A DNA stretch of 5,286 nucleotides from Beijerinckiaceae bacterium (GCA_027346205.1 DAIESR010000535.1:1-5286), one strand, 5' to 3'; positions 1-5,286 are shown, numbered from the stretch's first letter. A program made the numbers and translations. Notes: generated by a model not told the origin, from the letters alone.

Positions 1-640
1 CGATAATCTTGCCATTCTTCTTGCGCAGCTCCTCGAGCTTCGCCTTGATCATCTGGCTCGCCTCGGGCATCAGATGACGAAAAGCAAGCTCCTCAAGCTC
101 GTCGCGAATGTTCTGCATGCCCATGCGGCCTGCCAGAGGCGCATAGATGTCGAGCGTCTCCTGGGCGATGCGCTCCCGTTTCTCGCTCGGTACGAAATGC
201 AGCGTCCGCATATTGTGAAGACGATCAGCCAATTTGACGAGCAGGACACGCACGTCATCGGCAATGGCAAGCAGCAATTTGCGGAAGTTTTCCGCCTGGA
301 CCGCGCGCTTGGAGACGAGATCGAGTCTCTTGAGCTTGGTAAGGCCGTCGACGAGCTGCCCGATGCCAGGACCAAAAAGCCGGTCGATCTCTTCTCTGGT
401 CGAAGCCGTATCTTCGATCGTGTCGTGGAGAACGCCAGCGACAATCGTCGCATCATCGAGCTTGAGTTCGGTCAAGATCGCCGCGACTTCCAGGGGATGC
501 GAAAAATACGGATCGCCCGAGGCGCGCTTCTGCGTGCCATGCGCCTTCATCGCATAGACATAAGCACGGTCGAGCAAGTCTTCGTCGACATTCGGATTGT
601 AGCGACGAACCCGATCGACGAGTTCATATTGCCGCATCAT
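1..640 (-). CDS. rsh: Bifunctional (p)ppGpp synthetase/hydrolase (RelA/SpoT, Rsh), N-terminal part
   Basis: Partial gene: 213 codons are visible and the reading frame runs off the left edge of the window, so about two thirds of a typical 700-750 residue Rsh protein is missing. The visible part is the metal-dependent HD hydrolase domain, which cleaves the 3'-pyrophosphate of (p)ppGpp in the cytoplasm. Key residues are all present: the RASGDPYFSHP segment (R39, H48), the HD pair in VLHDTIEDT (H72, D73, with E76-D77), and D139 in KLADRLHNMRT. Hydrolase activity is therefore predicted to be intact, unlike in RelA-only enzymes. The synthetase, TGS and ACT domains lie outside the window and are inferred from the family. 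The start is the first of two adjacent ATGs; MMRQYELVDRV matches the usual beginning in rhizobial Rsh. The Shine-Dalgarno sequence is weak. It lies downstream of rpoZ on the same strand but is separated by 520 bases and a hairpin. Confidence 0.95.
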   Translation of the reverse strand, partial: MMRQYELVDRVRRYNPNVDEDLLDRAYVYAMKAHGTQKRASGDPYFSHPLEVAAILTELKLDDATIVAGVLHDTIEDTASTREEIDRLFGPGIGQLVDGLTKLKRLDLVSKRAVQAENFRKLLLAIADDVRVLLVKLADRLHNMRTLHFVPSEKRERIAQETLDIYAPLAGRMGMQNIRDELEELAFRHLMPEASQMIKAKLEELRKKNGKII

Positions 641-778
641 GGTCGGTGGCGATTTCTGCACGAGGGATGGCGAAGGGAGGCCGATGCACGTCCTCCCATC
701 CGCCGCCACATTGTCACGGTTGGACCCGATATTCTATCCACCATCGGCCTTCAATCCGATAGCAGCCTTCGGCTCATT

Positions 779-802
779 GCAGCTCATTTGGCAGCTCATT
801 TG
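779..802. repeat. Perfect 12-bp tandem duplication
   Basis: GCAGCTCATTTG occurs twice back to back. The 7-base core GCTCATT also occurs just before it, at 772-778. It lies about 140 bases upstream of the rsh start. Tandem duplications of this kind arise by slippage and may vary between strains. No function can be assigned. Confidence 0.9.
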
Positions 803-1013
803 CGCCGATCCCGCCTACTCGGCCCGCAAAGTTGCCGCGAACCTTGGCGCGAAGCACCAGCGATCCGTCCCATCGCGAAACGCCTCATCGGAGGCATAGG
901 ACGAAAGCGCCATACCGGGATAAGCGTCGCGGAAAGGATGCCGCCATGGGAGTAAGTTAAATGGGTGCAAGCTGGCCAGAAGCCGCAGACGAAGAGGCCG
1001 GCGAGATGGCCCT

Positions 1014-1042
1014 TTTATATCCAGCTATTCAGATCTGGTCAT
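1014..1042 (-). promoter_or_regulatory. Candidate housekeeping promoter for rsh
   Basis: Read on the minus strand there is ATGACC (1042-1037), a 17-base spacer, and TATAAA (1019-1014). These match the sigma-70 type consensus boxes at four and five of six positions. It lies just beyond the hairpin that follows rpoZ. Transcription would start near 1007, giving rsh an untranslated leader of roughly 365 bases. This is an inference from pattern and position only. Confidence 0.4.
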
Positions 1043-1117
1043 TCATGATCGAATCATACATGGCAGATGCGACCATGTCTGGCATTTGGTCAGGCGTTTT
1101 GCGCCGGATACCGCAGA

Positions 1118-1150
1118 GCACAGGCGGCGCTGCGTTTGCGCCTCCTGTGC
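1118..1150 (-). terminator. Strong hairpin after rpoZ, possible terminator
   Basis: GCACAGGCGGCGC (1118-1130) and GCGCCTCCTGTGC (1138-1150) form a 13-bp stem with a single mismatch and a 7-base loop. It begins 11 bases past the rpoZ stop codon. There is no T-run after it on the minus strand, so it is not a textbook intrinsic terminator. It could instead protect the rpoZ mRNA 3' end or only partly end transcription. Confidence 0.5.
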
Positions 1151-1161
1151 TCACCGCCGCC

Positions 1162-1557
1162 TTACTCGCCGTCATCCTCGGTCGCAGCCGGTGGGACAAG
1201 GCCTTCGAGCCCGCGCAGAAGATCCTCTTCAGTCATGCGATCGAATTGGACATCGCCCAAAGCATCGGACACGCTCTTATCCATGGCAGGCGTCAGAGCC
1301 GGCACAGCTTCCGCCTCGGGCTCATCGACTTCCACATGTTTCTGCAGAGAATGGATGAAATCTTCCTTTAGGTCTTCCGGCGACAGAGTCGTATCGGCGA
1401 TCTCGCGCAACGCGACGACCGCATTCTTATCGTTATCGCGATCGACCATGATCTGCGCGCCCGACGCGATCATGCGGGCGCGATGAGCTGCAATGAGCAC
1501 CAACTCGAAGCGATTTTCAACTTTGTCGATGCAGTCTTCAACTGTGACGCGTGCCAT
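1162..1557 (-). CDS. rpoZ: DNA-directed RNA polymerase subunit omega
   Basis: 131 residues. Omega is a small subunit that wraps the beta' C-terminus, aids RNA polymerase assembly and forms part of ppGpp binding site 1. The N-terminal 60 residues match the family: [20 protein letters not shown], then the helix [10 protein letters not shown], then [13 protein letters not shown]. The A2-R3-V4-T5 segment, which contacts ppGpp in the E. coli enzyme, is intact. The remaining 70 residues form a variable acidic tail ([27 protein letters not shown]) that makes it longer than the 91-residue E. coli protein and is usual in Alphaproteobacteria. The ATG has a good ribosome-binding site. It lies upstream of rsh on the same strand and is divergent from the NYN gene, recalling the rpoZ-spoT pairing of enterobacteria. 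Confidence 0.97.
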   Translation of the reverse strand: MARVTVEDCIDKVENRFELVLIAAHRARMIASGAQIMVDRDNDKNAVVALREIADTTLSPEDLKEDFIHSLQKHVEVDEPEAEAVPALTPAMDKSVSDALGDVQFDRMTEEDLLRGLEGLVPPAATEDDGE

Positions 1558-1566
1558 GCGGTCGAC

Positions 1567-1572
1567 ACTCCT
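1567..1572 (-). promoter_or_regulatory. Ribosome-binding site of rpoZ
   Basis: AGGAGT on the minus strand, nine bases before the ATG. It is a strong Shine-Dalgarno match and fixes the rpoZ start at the MARVT methionine. Confidence 0.8.
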
Positions 1573-1619
1573 GCGGTTGCATTCGGTAAAAATAACGTGT
1601 GTACGGGCGTTTCAAAGCG

Positions 1620-1648
1620 CTTCTACAAAGCCTACAAACGTTCAACAA
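1620..1648 (-). promoter_or_regulatory. Candidate rpoZ promoter
   Basis: On the minus strand TTGTTG (1648-1643), a 17-base spacer and TAGAAG (1625-1620) resemble sigma-70 type boxes. The implied start near 1613 gives a leader of about 55 bases. A second weaker pair, TTGAAA (1615-1610) and TATTTT (1594-1589), has a 15-base spacer and is less likely. Confidence 0.33.
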
Positions 1649-1756
1649 GCTATAAAATCGATGATCATTCACGCTTTATAAGCCAAATAAAGCTCGTAGC
1701 GCCACACTCTATGAATCGTTCAAGCAAGTGAGTCTATTCTATGTCGGATTTTTAAT

Positions 1757-1781
1757 CTTGATTTCAAGGGGCTGCCCTTGA
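1757..1781. repeat. Overlapping inverted repeats, possible operator
   Basis: CTTGA (1757-1761), TT, TCAAG (1764-1768) form one palindrome. TCAAGGG (1764-1770), GCTG, CCCTTGA (1775-1781) form a second, and they share the middle arm. The right arm overlaps the TTGACG box of the candidate NYN promoter by four bases, which is a typical place for a repressor or activator site. No known regulator is recognised. Confidence 0.4.
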
Positions 1782-1807
1782 CGCGGCAGCAATAGACGCC
1801 ACATAAC
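1778..1807 (+). promoter_or_regulatory. Candidate promoter of the NYN-glycosylase unit
   Basis: TTGACG (1778-1783), an 18-base spacer and CATAAC (1802-1807) match the sigma-70 type boxes at five and four of six positions. The start would be near 1814, leaving a leader of about 140 bases before the ATG. An inverted repeat overlaps the upstream box. Confidence 0.42.
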
Positions 1808-1956
1808 GACGATTGGCGAGGATAGATCAAGATCTCCGCACACGACGCTGGGGGAGACGTTACGCCGCTACGATAAGGTGTTTGAGCCTTTTAGGCGACC
1901 TCCTGCGCTTACGATTAACAAACCAGACTTTAACTGGGAAACTCAGAGAAACGTTG

Positions 1957-2571
1957 ATGGCTGATCAGGAACGCATTGCTCTATTCATCGATGGTGCAAA
2001 TCTTTACGCGACGGCAAAGTCCTTGGGCTTCGATATTGATTACAAGCGCTTGCTGAAGGAATTTCAAAGCAAGGGCAAACTCATCCGGGCATTTTATTAC
2101 ACGGCTCTGGTAGAGGATCAGGAATATTCCTCGATTCGGCCGTTGATCGATTGGCTCGATTACAACGGCTATTCCGTTGTCACCAAGCCCACGAAGGAAT
2201 TCATCGATTCGCTCGGTCGCCGCAAAGTGAAGGGCAATATGGACATCGAACTCGCGGTGGACGCGATGGAAATGGCCGAGCATCTCGACCACATCGTGTT
2301 GTTCTCCGGCGACGGCGATTTCCGCTCTCTTGTCGAAGCTGTACAGCGCAAAGGTGTGCGCGTGTCGGTGGTTTCGACCAATGCGACGCAGCCGGCGATG
2401 GTGGCCGATGAATTGCGCCGTCAGGCGGATGAGTTCATCGATCTCGTGCATCTCGCTGCCAAGATCGGCCGCGATCCGAATGAACGTGGGGATCGCCCAC
2501 AGAAATATCAGGAGCGTCGCCCGGTTGCGAGCGGCTCCGGCGGATATGAACAAGACTTCATCGACGATTAA
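1957..2571 (+). CDS. NYN domain protein (LabA/DUF88 family), predicted ribonuclease
   Basis: 204 residues. NYN domains have a PIN-like nuclease fold and are predicted metal-dependent RNases; the substrate of this group is not known to me. Acidic active-site motifs are visible in order: ALFIDGANLY (D12, N15), KGNMDIELAVDAM (D96, D102) and LFSGDGDF (S117, D119, D121). They are followed by the Rossmann-like end KGVRVSVVSTNAT and an ADELRRQADEF helix. The last 33 residues are a charged, glycine-rich tail ending DFIDD, probably disordered. The ATG is chosen because the family begins right before ERIALFIDGANLY; the frame stays open back to a TTG at 1813 but that extension is arginine-rich and unlike the family. 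The ribosome-binding site (AGAGA) is modest. The glycosylase gene starts 18 bases after the stop, suggesting cotranscription. No signal peptide or membrane segment is seen. Confidence 0.9.
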   Translation: MADQERIALFIDGANLYATAKSLGFDIDYKRLLKEFQSKGKLIRAFYYTALVEDQEYSSIRPLIDWLDYNGYSVVTKPTKEFIDSLGRRKVKGNMDIELAVDAMEMAEHLDHIVLFSGDGDFRSLVEAVQRKGVRVSVVSTNATQPAMVADELRRQADEFIDLVHLAAKIGRDPNERGDRPQKYQERRPVASGSGGYEQDFIDD

Positions 2572-2589
2572 GCGTCGGAGCTTCTGGTC

Positions 2590-3300
2590 TTGCCACGCTC
2601 CGTTCGAGCTAAGGCCGCCGGTAAGATGGTTGCCGCCTCGGCGGACCCACTGCCCGAGTGTCAGTTATGCCCGCGCCTCGTCGCGTTCCGAGAGGACATA
2701 CGAGTGGAGCATGACGATTGGCACAATGCGCCCGTCACCAATTTCAGCGGGACCGATGCGCGGCTGCTGATCGTCGGTCTGGCGCCTGGGCTGCGCGGCG
2801 CCAATCGAACCGGCCGGCCATTCACAGGTGATTTTGCCGGAGATCTGCTCTACGAGACATTGCTCGCCTGCGGCCTCGCCGAGGGCACATATGCGCAGCA
2901 TGCCGACGACGGACTCCGCCTCGTCGGCTGCGCCATCACCAATGCGGTGCGTTGCGTGCCGCCGCAGAACAAGCCGACGCCCGCGGAGATCACGACCTGC
3001 CGCTCATTTCTCGAAGCGACGATAAAGAGTCTTCCAAATCTCTTGGCCATCGTCGCACTCGGGCGGATCGCGCATGAGTCAATCGTGCGCGCACTCGGCC
3101 GCAAGCTCGCGGACCTGCCCTTCGCACATGGCCGCGAACATGTCCTCGCTGAGACCGGCGGCTTTCGCCTTACCCTTATCGACAGCTATCATTGCTCGCG
3201 CTACAACACCAATACGGGCGTGTTGACCGCCGCCATGTTCCACGAGGTCTTCGCCAAAGCGCAGCAGCATATCAGCTTAACAAGCCCACGAAGAAGTTGA
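2590..3300 (+). CDS. Uracil-DNA glycosylase, family 5 (UDGb type, iron-sulfur)
   Basis: 236 residues from the TTG at 2590, or 224 from the ATG at 2626. It removes uracil, and in studied family 5 enzymes also other deaminated bases, from DNA to start base-excision repair. Motif GLAPG (63-67) followed by GANRTGRPFTGD marks family 5; family 4 enzymes have GEAPG. The C-terminal DNA-intercalation motif reads SYHCSRYNTNTG (199-210). Four cysteines expected to hold a 4Fe-4S cluster are present: C24 and C27 in PECQLCPRLVAFRE, C122 in TNAVRCVPPQNKPT, and C137. The start is ambiguous: TTG has CGGAG nine bases upstream, while the ATG has only a weaker TAAGG, and the first 12 residues look unconserved. 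It probably shares the NYN transcript and converges on smpB. Confidence 0.9.
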   Translation: MPRSVRAKAAGKMVAASADPLPECQLCPRLVAFREDIRVEHDDWHNAPVTNFSGTDARLLIVGLAPGLRGANRTGRPFTGDFAGDLLYETLLACGLAEGTYAQHADDGLRLVGCAITNAVRCVPPQNKPTPAEITTCRSFLEATIKSLPNLLAIVALGRIAHESIVRALGRKLADLPFAHGREHVLAETGGFRLTLIDSYHCSRYNTNTGVLTAAMFHEVFAKAQQHISLTSPRRS

Positions 3301-3313
3301 GGCGCCGCGTGCG

Positions 3314-3790
3314 TCAGCCTCTGGCGCGGAGCAGCCGACCCTTCTCCTTGTTCCAGTCGCGCAGTTTCTCCGTCTCGCGCTTATCGTGGAGCTTCTTGCC
3401 GCGCCCAAGCGCCAATTGGATCTTGGCCCGGCCACGTTCGTTGAAATAGATTTTCAACGGCACGATGGTCATCCCCTCACGCTCGATCGCCTTGGCGAGC
3501 CGCGCGATCTCCTTCGCCTTCAACAGCAGTTTGCGCGGGCGCTTCGGCTCGTGGTTGAAGCGATTGGCCTGCAGATATTCGGGAATATTGGCGTTGACAA
3601 GAAAGACTTCGCCAGCCTTGTCGACATGCGCATAGCTTTCCGCGATCGTCGCCTTCCCGGTACGCAGTGCCTTCACCTCCGTGCCGGTGAGCATCAGCCC
3701 GGCCTCGAAAGTCTCGCCGATCTCGTAATCGAAGCGCGCCCGGCGATTTTCCGCGGCGACCTTGAAATTGCTGTCTTGTTTTGCGGCCAA
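3314..3790 (-). CDS. smpB: SsrA-binding protein SmpB
   Basis: 158 residues. SmpB binds the tRNA-like end of tmRNA and brings it to stalled ribosomes for trans-translation, which tags the nascent chain for degradation. Family landmarks are present in order: [12 protein letters not shown] (13-24), [20 protein letters not shown] (34-53), the central [34 protein letters not shown] (105-124), and the basic tail [12 protein letters not shown]...[14 protein letters not shown] that enters the mRNA channel. Length is normal. The start must be TTG: no ATG or GTG occurs between the preceding in-frame stop and the conserved core, and TTG gives the usual MAAK-type beginning. The ribosome-binding site is poor. 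It lies 78 bases after dapA on the same strand, probably in one operon. Confidence 0.96.
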   Translation of the reverse strand: MAAKQDSNFKVAAENRRARFDYEIGETFEAGLMLTGTEVKALRTGKATIAESYAHVDKAGEVFLVNANIPEYLQANRFNHEPKRPRKLLLKAKEIARLAKAIEREGMTIVPLKIYFNERGRAKIQLALGRGKKLHDKRETEKLRDWNKEKGRLLRARG

Positions 3791-3868
3791 GCCTTGAACC
3801 CCGTAAAGGCCGGAGCTGCGCCCCGCCCTTCCTTCGAATGCTTCAGATAAATTCCGCGTTCAGGTGGC

Positions 3869-4762
3869 TCAGGCCGGCAGCAGACCGGCATGCACCATCG
3901 CAGATTTGATTGCCGTCTGCGCATTCTCCGAGGCCGAAAGCATCGGCAACCGCAGTTCATCGACGATCTTGCCGAGAAGCGAAAGCGCGAATTTCGGCCC
4001 GGCGGGATTGGGATCGACGAAGAGCGCCGCATGCAAGGGCGTCAGCCGGTCCTGGATTTTCAAGGCAGCGGCAAAATCTCCTTTCAGGCAGGCGTCCTGC
4101 ATATCGGCGCAAATCCGCGGCGCGACATTGGAAGTGACCGAAATACATCCTTCGCCGCCATGCGCCATCAGTGCCAGGGCCGTCATGTCCTCGCCAGACA
4201 ATTGGATGAAATCCGGACCTAACACATGGCGCTGCAGAGCGGTGCGCGCAAGATTGCCAGTCGCATCCTTGACGCCTGCGATGTTCTTCAATTCGAACAG
4301 CCGCTTCATCGTGTCGACCGACATGTCGACCACGGAACGCGGCGGGATATTATAGATGATGATCGGAATTCCGACCGCATCATTGATCGCCTTGAAATGG
4401 CGGTACATGCCCTCCTGCGACGGCTTATTGTAATAGGGCGTCACGACGAGAAGCCCATCGGCGCCAGCCTTTTCGGCATGAACGGCAAGATCGATCGCCT
4501 CTTGCGTGTTGTTCGAGCCCGCACCGGCGATGACAGGCACGCGCCCCTTCGCCTCGGCGACACAGGTTTCGACGACATAGCGGTGCTCGGAATGGGAAAG
4601 GGTCGCGCTCTCGCCTGTCGTACCAACAGGGACGAGTCCGTGCGTTCCATTCGTAATCTGCCAATCGACGAAGGCCCGAAATCCCGCCTCGTCGAATTTT
4701 CCCGCTCTGAACGGCGTCACCAAAGCAGTGATCGAGCCCCTGAAAGCGGCCTTCTTGCCCAT
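3869..4762 (-). CDS. dapA: 4-hydroxy-tetrahydrodipicolinate synthase
   Basis: 297 residues, full length. DapA condenses pyruvate with aspartate semialdehyde, the first committed step toward diaminopimelate (peptidoglycan) and lysine, in the cytoplasm. The Schiff-base lysine is K165 in [12 protein letters not shown]137 and R142 lie in YNIPPRS; T48-T49 lie in GTTGES; Y111 completes the catalytic triad by alignment with E. coli T44, Y107 and Y133 (offset of four). Residues that bind the feedback inhibitor lysine in E. coli also appear conserved: S52, A53, H57, H60, N84, E88 and Y110. The ATG has AAGGA eight bases upstream. smpB follows on the same strand. The gene is divergent from the partial gene at the right edge. 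Confidence 0.97.
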   Translation of the reverse strand: MGKKAAFRGSITALVTPFRAGKFDEAGFRAFVDWQITNGTHGLVPVGTTGESATLSHSEHRYVVETCVAEAKGRVPVIAGAGSNNTQEAIDLAVHAEKAGADGLLVVTPYYNKPSQEGMYRHFKAINDAVGIPIIIYNIPPRSVVDMSVDTMKRLFELKNIAGVKDATGNLARTALQRHVLGPDFIQLSGEDMTALALMAHGGEGCISVTSNVAPRICADMQDACLKGDFAAALKIQDRLTPLHAALFVDPNPAGPKFALSLLGKIVDELRLPMLSASENAQTAIKSAMVHAGLLPA

Positions 4763-4770
4763 CTCGGCTT

Positions 4771-4775
4771 TCCTT
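4771..4775 (-). promoter_or_regulatory. Ribosome-binding site of dapA
   Basis: AAGGA on the minus strand within the purine run AGAGAGAAGGAAAG, eight bases before the ATG. It supports the [10 protein letters not shown] start. Confidence 0.75.
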
Positions 4776-5169
4776 CTCTCTTTGCCTAACCGACGCCTTA
4801 TTTTCCGGCACTCTGTATCGAAGCTCGAAGCCCGACTTCGGAATCTGCCCGCACGGCCAGCTTGACGGAACAGACATAACGGTTGAGTTCAGATGCGCAA
4901 GGGCTGGCACACATTGTGATGGGCGTAGGGCAGTTGCTGCCATGCCCGGACGACCATCCTGCCCCGAGCACGGCGCCGTTGACGCTATTTTAACGGAAAA
5001 ACCGCCCAGGATAGGCAGCTTCCGGCGTGAAGGCTGGAACGAAAAAATCAAAGAGAGAGGCCCGCTGAACCGGGTCGAATTTGGTGACCGAGCTTCGAGC
5101 AGGCAATACCGGGGCATGTTCGCGGACCGGATCAGATGTCCAAAAAAGGCTCGCGATCAGATCATCAGT

Positions 5170-5212
5170 GCATGTCCCGATGGCCAGCGTGAGATGATTC
5201 TTCAGGACATGC
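5170..5212. repeat. 8-bp inverted repeat before the right-edge gene
   Basis: GCATGTCC (5170-5177) and GGACATGC (5205-5212) are perfect reverse complements separated by 27 bases. The right arm ends eight bases before the ribosome-binding site of the gene at 5232, so it could act as an operator or as a leader hairpin. It may also be chance. Confidence 0.35.
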
Positions 5213-5231
5213 TCGAACGCAGGACAGTTCG

Positions 5232-5286
5232 ATGACTCAAACGCGCCGAGCTTCTCGCTTCACCACAGGCCTCGCGAGCTTGGGGC
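5232..5286 (+). CDS. N-terminus of an unidentified gene, cut by the window edge
   Basis: Only 18 codons are visible, MTQTRRASRFTTGLASLG, before the window ends. The ATG has AGGA (5221-5224) seven bases upstream, which supports it as a real start. The beginning has three arginines followed by small and hydrophobic residues, as at the start of a secretion signal, but too little is shown to be sure. In rhizobia and relatives a lytic transglycosylase gene is often divergent from dapA, so that is my guess from context alone, not from the residues seen. The ATG overlaps the TGA of the doubtful frame 4942-5235 as ATGA. Confidence 0.5.
   Translation, partial: MTQTRRASRFTTGLASLG

Larger units (their letters stand above)
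641..1161. other. Long rpoZ-rsh spacer, no convincing gene
   Basis: This 521-base stretch separates rpoZ from rsh, both on the minus strand. From the rpoZ side it holds a strong hairpin (1118-1150), a candidate minus-strand promoter (1014-1042), and then a leader of about 365 bases before the rsh ATG. The leader contains a 12-bp tandem duplication (779-802) and three alternating short arms, CCGAT 726-730, ATCGG 743-747 and CCGAT 756-760, in which the middle arm could pair with either neighbour. Two short minus-strand reading frames are present, 20 codons at 885-947 and 32 codons at 815-913. Neither has a clear ribosome-binding site or a recognisable product. The long plus-strand frames here look like chance open frames. 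Confidence 0.6.
1558..1956. other. Divergent control region between rpoZ and the NYN gene
   Basis: About 400 bases without a supported gene, clearly more AT-rich than the genes around it between roughly 1581 and 1770. It should hold promoters for rpoZ (leftward) and the NYN-glycosylase unit (rightward); candidates for both are listed separately. It also contains inverted repeats at 1757-1781, a GCTT-TAT-AAGC palindrome (1673-1683) and the heptamer CGTTCAA at 1639-1645 and again at 1717-1723. Short open frames here show no family features. Confidence 0.7.
4763..5231. other. Divergent control region upstream of dapA
   Basis: About 470 bases between dapA (leftward) and the partial gene at 5232 (rightward). 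Both must be driven from here, yet I find no convincing promoter pair on either strand. Visible items are a TCGAAGC tandem pair (4818-4831) overlapping a CGAAG-CCCGA-CTTCG hairpin (4826-4840), GATCAGAT at 5130-5137 and 5155-5162, and an 8-bp inverted repeat near the right end. A 97-codon plus frame (4942-5235) spans much of it; it has many codons rare elsewhere in the window (AGA, AGG, ATA, TTA) and no recognisable domain, so I do not call it a gene. Confidence 0.55.

Noticed and set aside
74..955. 293-codon plus-strand frame antisense to rsh
   Set aside because: It covers the opposite strand of the clear Rsh HD domain and has no family features. It is a shadow frame caused by GC-rich codon use.
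1483..1731. Short plus frames across the rpoZ start and the AT-rich spacer
   Set aside because: They begin inside rpoZ antisense sequence, lack ribosome-binding sites and have no family features.
1915..1934. Possible CtrA site upstream of the NYN gene
   Set aside because: Two TTAA(C) elements are present, but with 11 bases between TTAA halves instead of the seven required.
1813..1956. N-terminal extension of the NYN protein from TTG 1813
   Set aside because: The added 48 residues are arginine-rich and unlike the family, the start overlaps the predicted transcription start, and the ATG at 1957 gives the usual NYN N-terminus.
1981..2553. 190-codon minus frame opposite the NYN gene
   Set aside because: Mirror of a well-supported gene, with no recognisable domain.
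3299..3328. Possible two-way terminator between the glycosylase gene and smpB
   Set aside because: Only short arms (GAGGC/GCCTC, GCGCC/GGCGC) with long loops and no T-run; the space between the stops is just 13 bases.
4425..5117. 230-codon minus frame running from the spacer into dapA
   Set aside because: It overlaps dapA in another frame, the upstream part resembles nothing known, and dapA has its own strong ribosome-binding site.
1..5286. A novel defence, mobile or biosynthetic system
   Set aside because: All clear genes belong to known housekeeping families in an order usual for Hyphomicrobiales. No transposase, integrase, toxin pair, CRISPR repeat or reverse transcriptase was seen on either strand.

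Overview
The window looks like an ordinary core segment of an alphaproteobacterial chromosome, most likely order Hyphomicrobiales (Rhizobiales). The evidence is the protein types: a Rsh that begins MMRQYELVDRV, an omega subunit with a long acidic tail, and an rsh - rpoZ - NYN - uracil-DNA glycosylase - smpB - dapA order that I recall from rhizobia and relatives. Coding regions are GC-rich and the spacers are more AT-rich. I cannot fix the family or genus. I see no mobile element, CRISPR array, tRNA, rRNA or phage gene.

Layout. 1-640 (minus) is the N-terminal third of a bifunctional (p)ppGpp synthetase/hydrolase, cut by the window edge. 641-1161 is an unusually long spacer with a strong hairpin just after rpoZ, a good candidate promoter for rsh, and a 12-bp tandem duplication. 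1162-1557 (minus) is rpoZ. 1558-1956 is a divergent control region. 1957-2571 (plus) is a NYN/LabA-type predicted ribonuclease, followed 18 bases later by a family 5 uracil-DNA glycosylase (2590-3300, plus), probably one transcription unit. 3314-3790 (minus) is smpB, which ends 13 bases from the glycosylase stop. 3869-4762 (minus) is dapA, probably cotranscribed with smpB. 4763-5231 is a second divergent control region, and 5232 onward (plus) is the first 18 codons of a gene cut by the other edge.

How the genes relate. Rsh makes and removes (p)ppGpp, and omega supplies part of one ppGpp site on RNA polymerase; the omega N-terminus here keeps the ppGpp-contacting residues. SmpB delivers tmRNA to stalled ribosomes. 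The NYN protein is a predicted RNase of unknown substrate. The glycosylase repairs deaminated bases. DapA starts the lysine/diaminopimelate branch that feeds peptidoglycan. These are housekeeping and stress functions, not a recognisable novel system. The least explained parts are the NYN protein, the 520-base rsh upstream region, and overlapping inverted repeats at the NYN candidate promoter.
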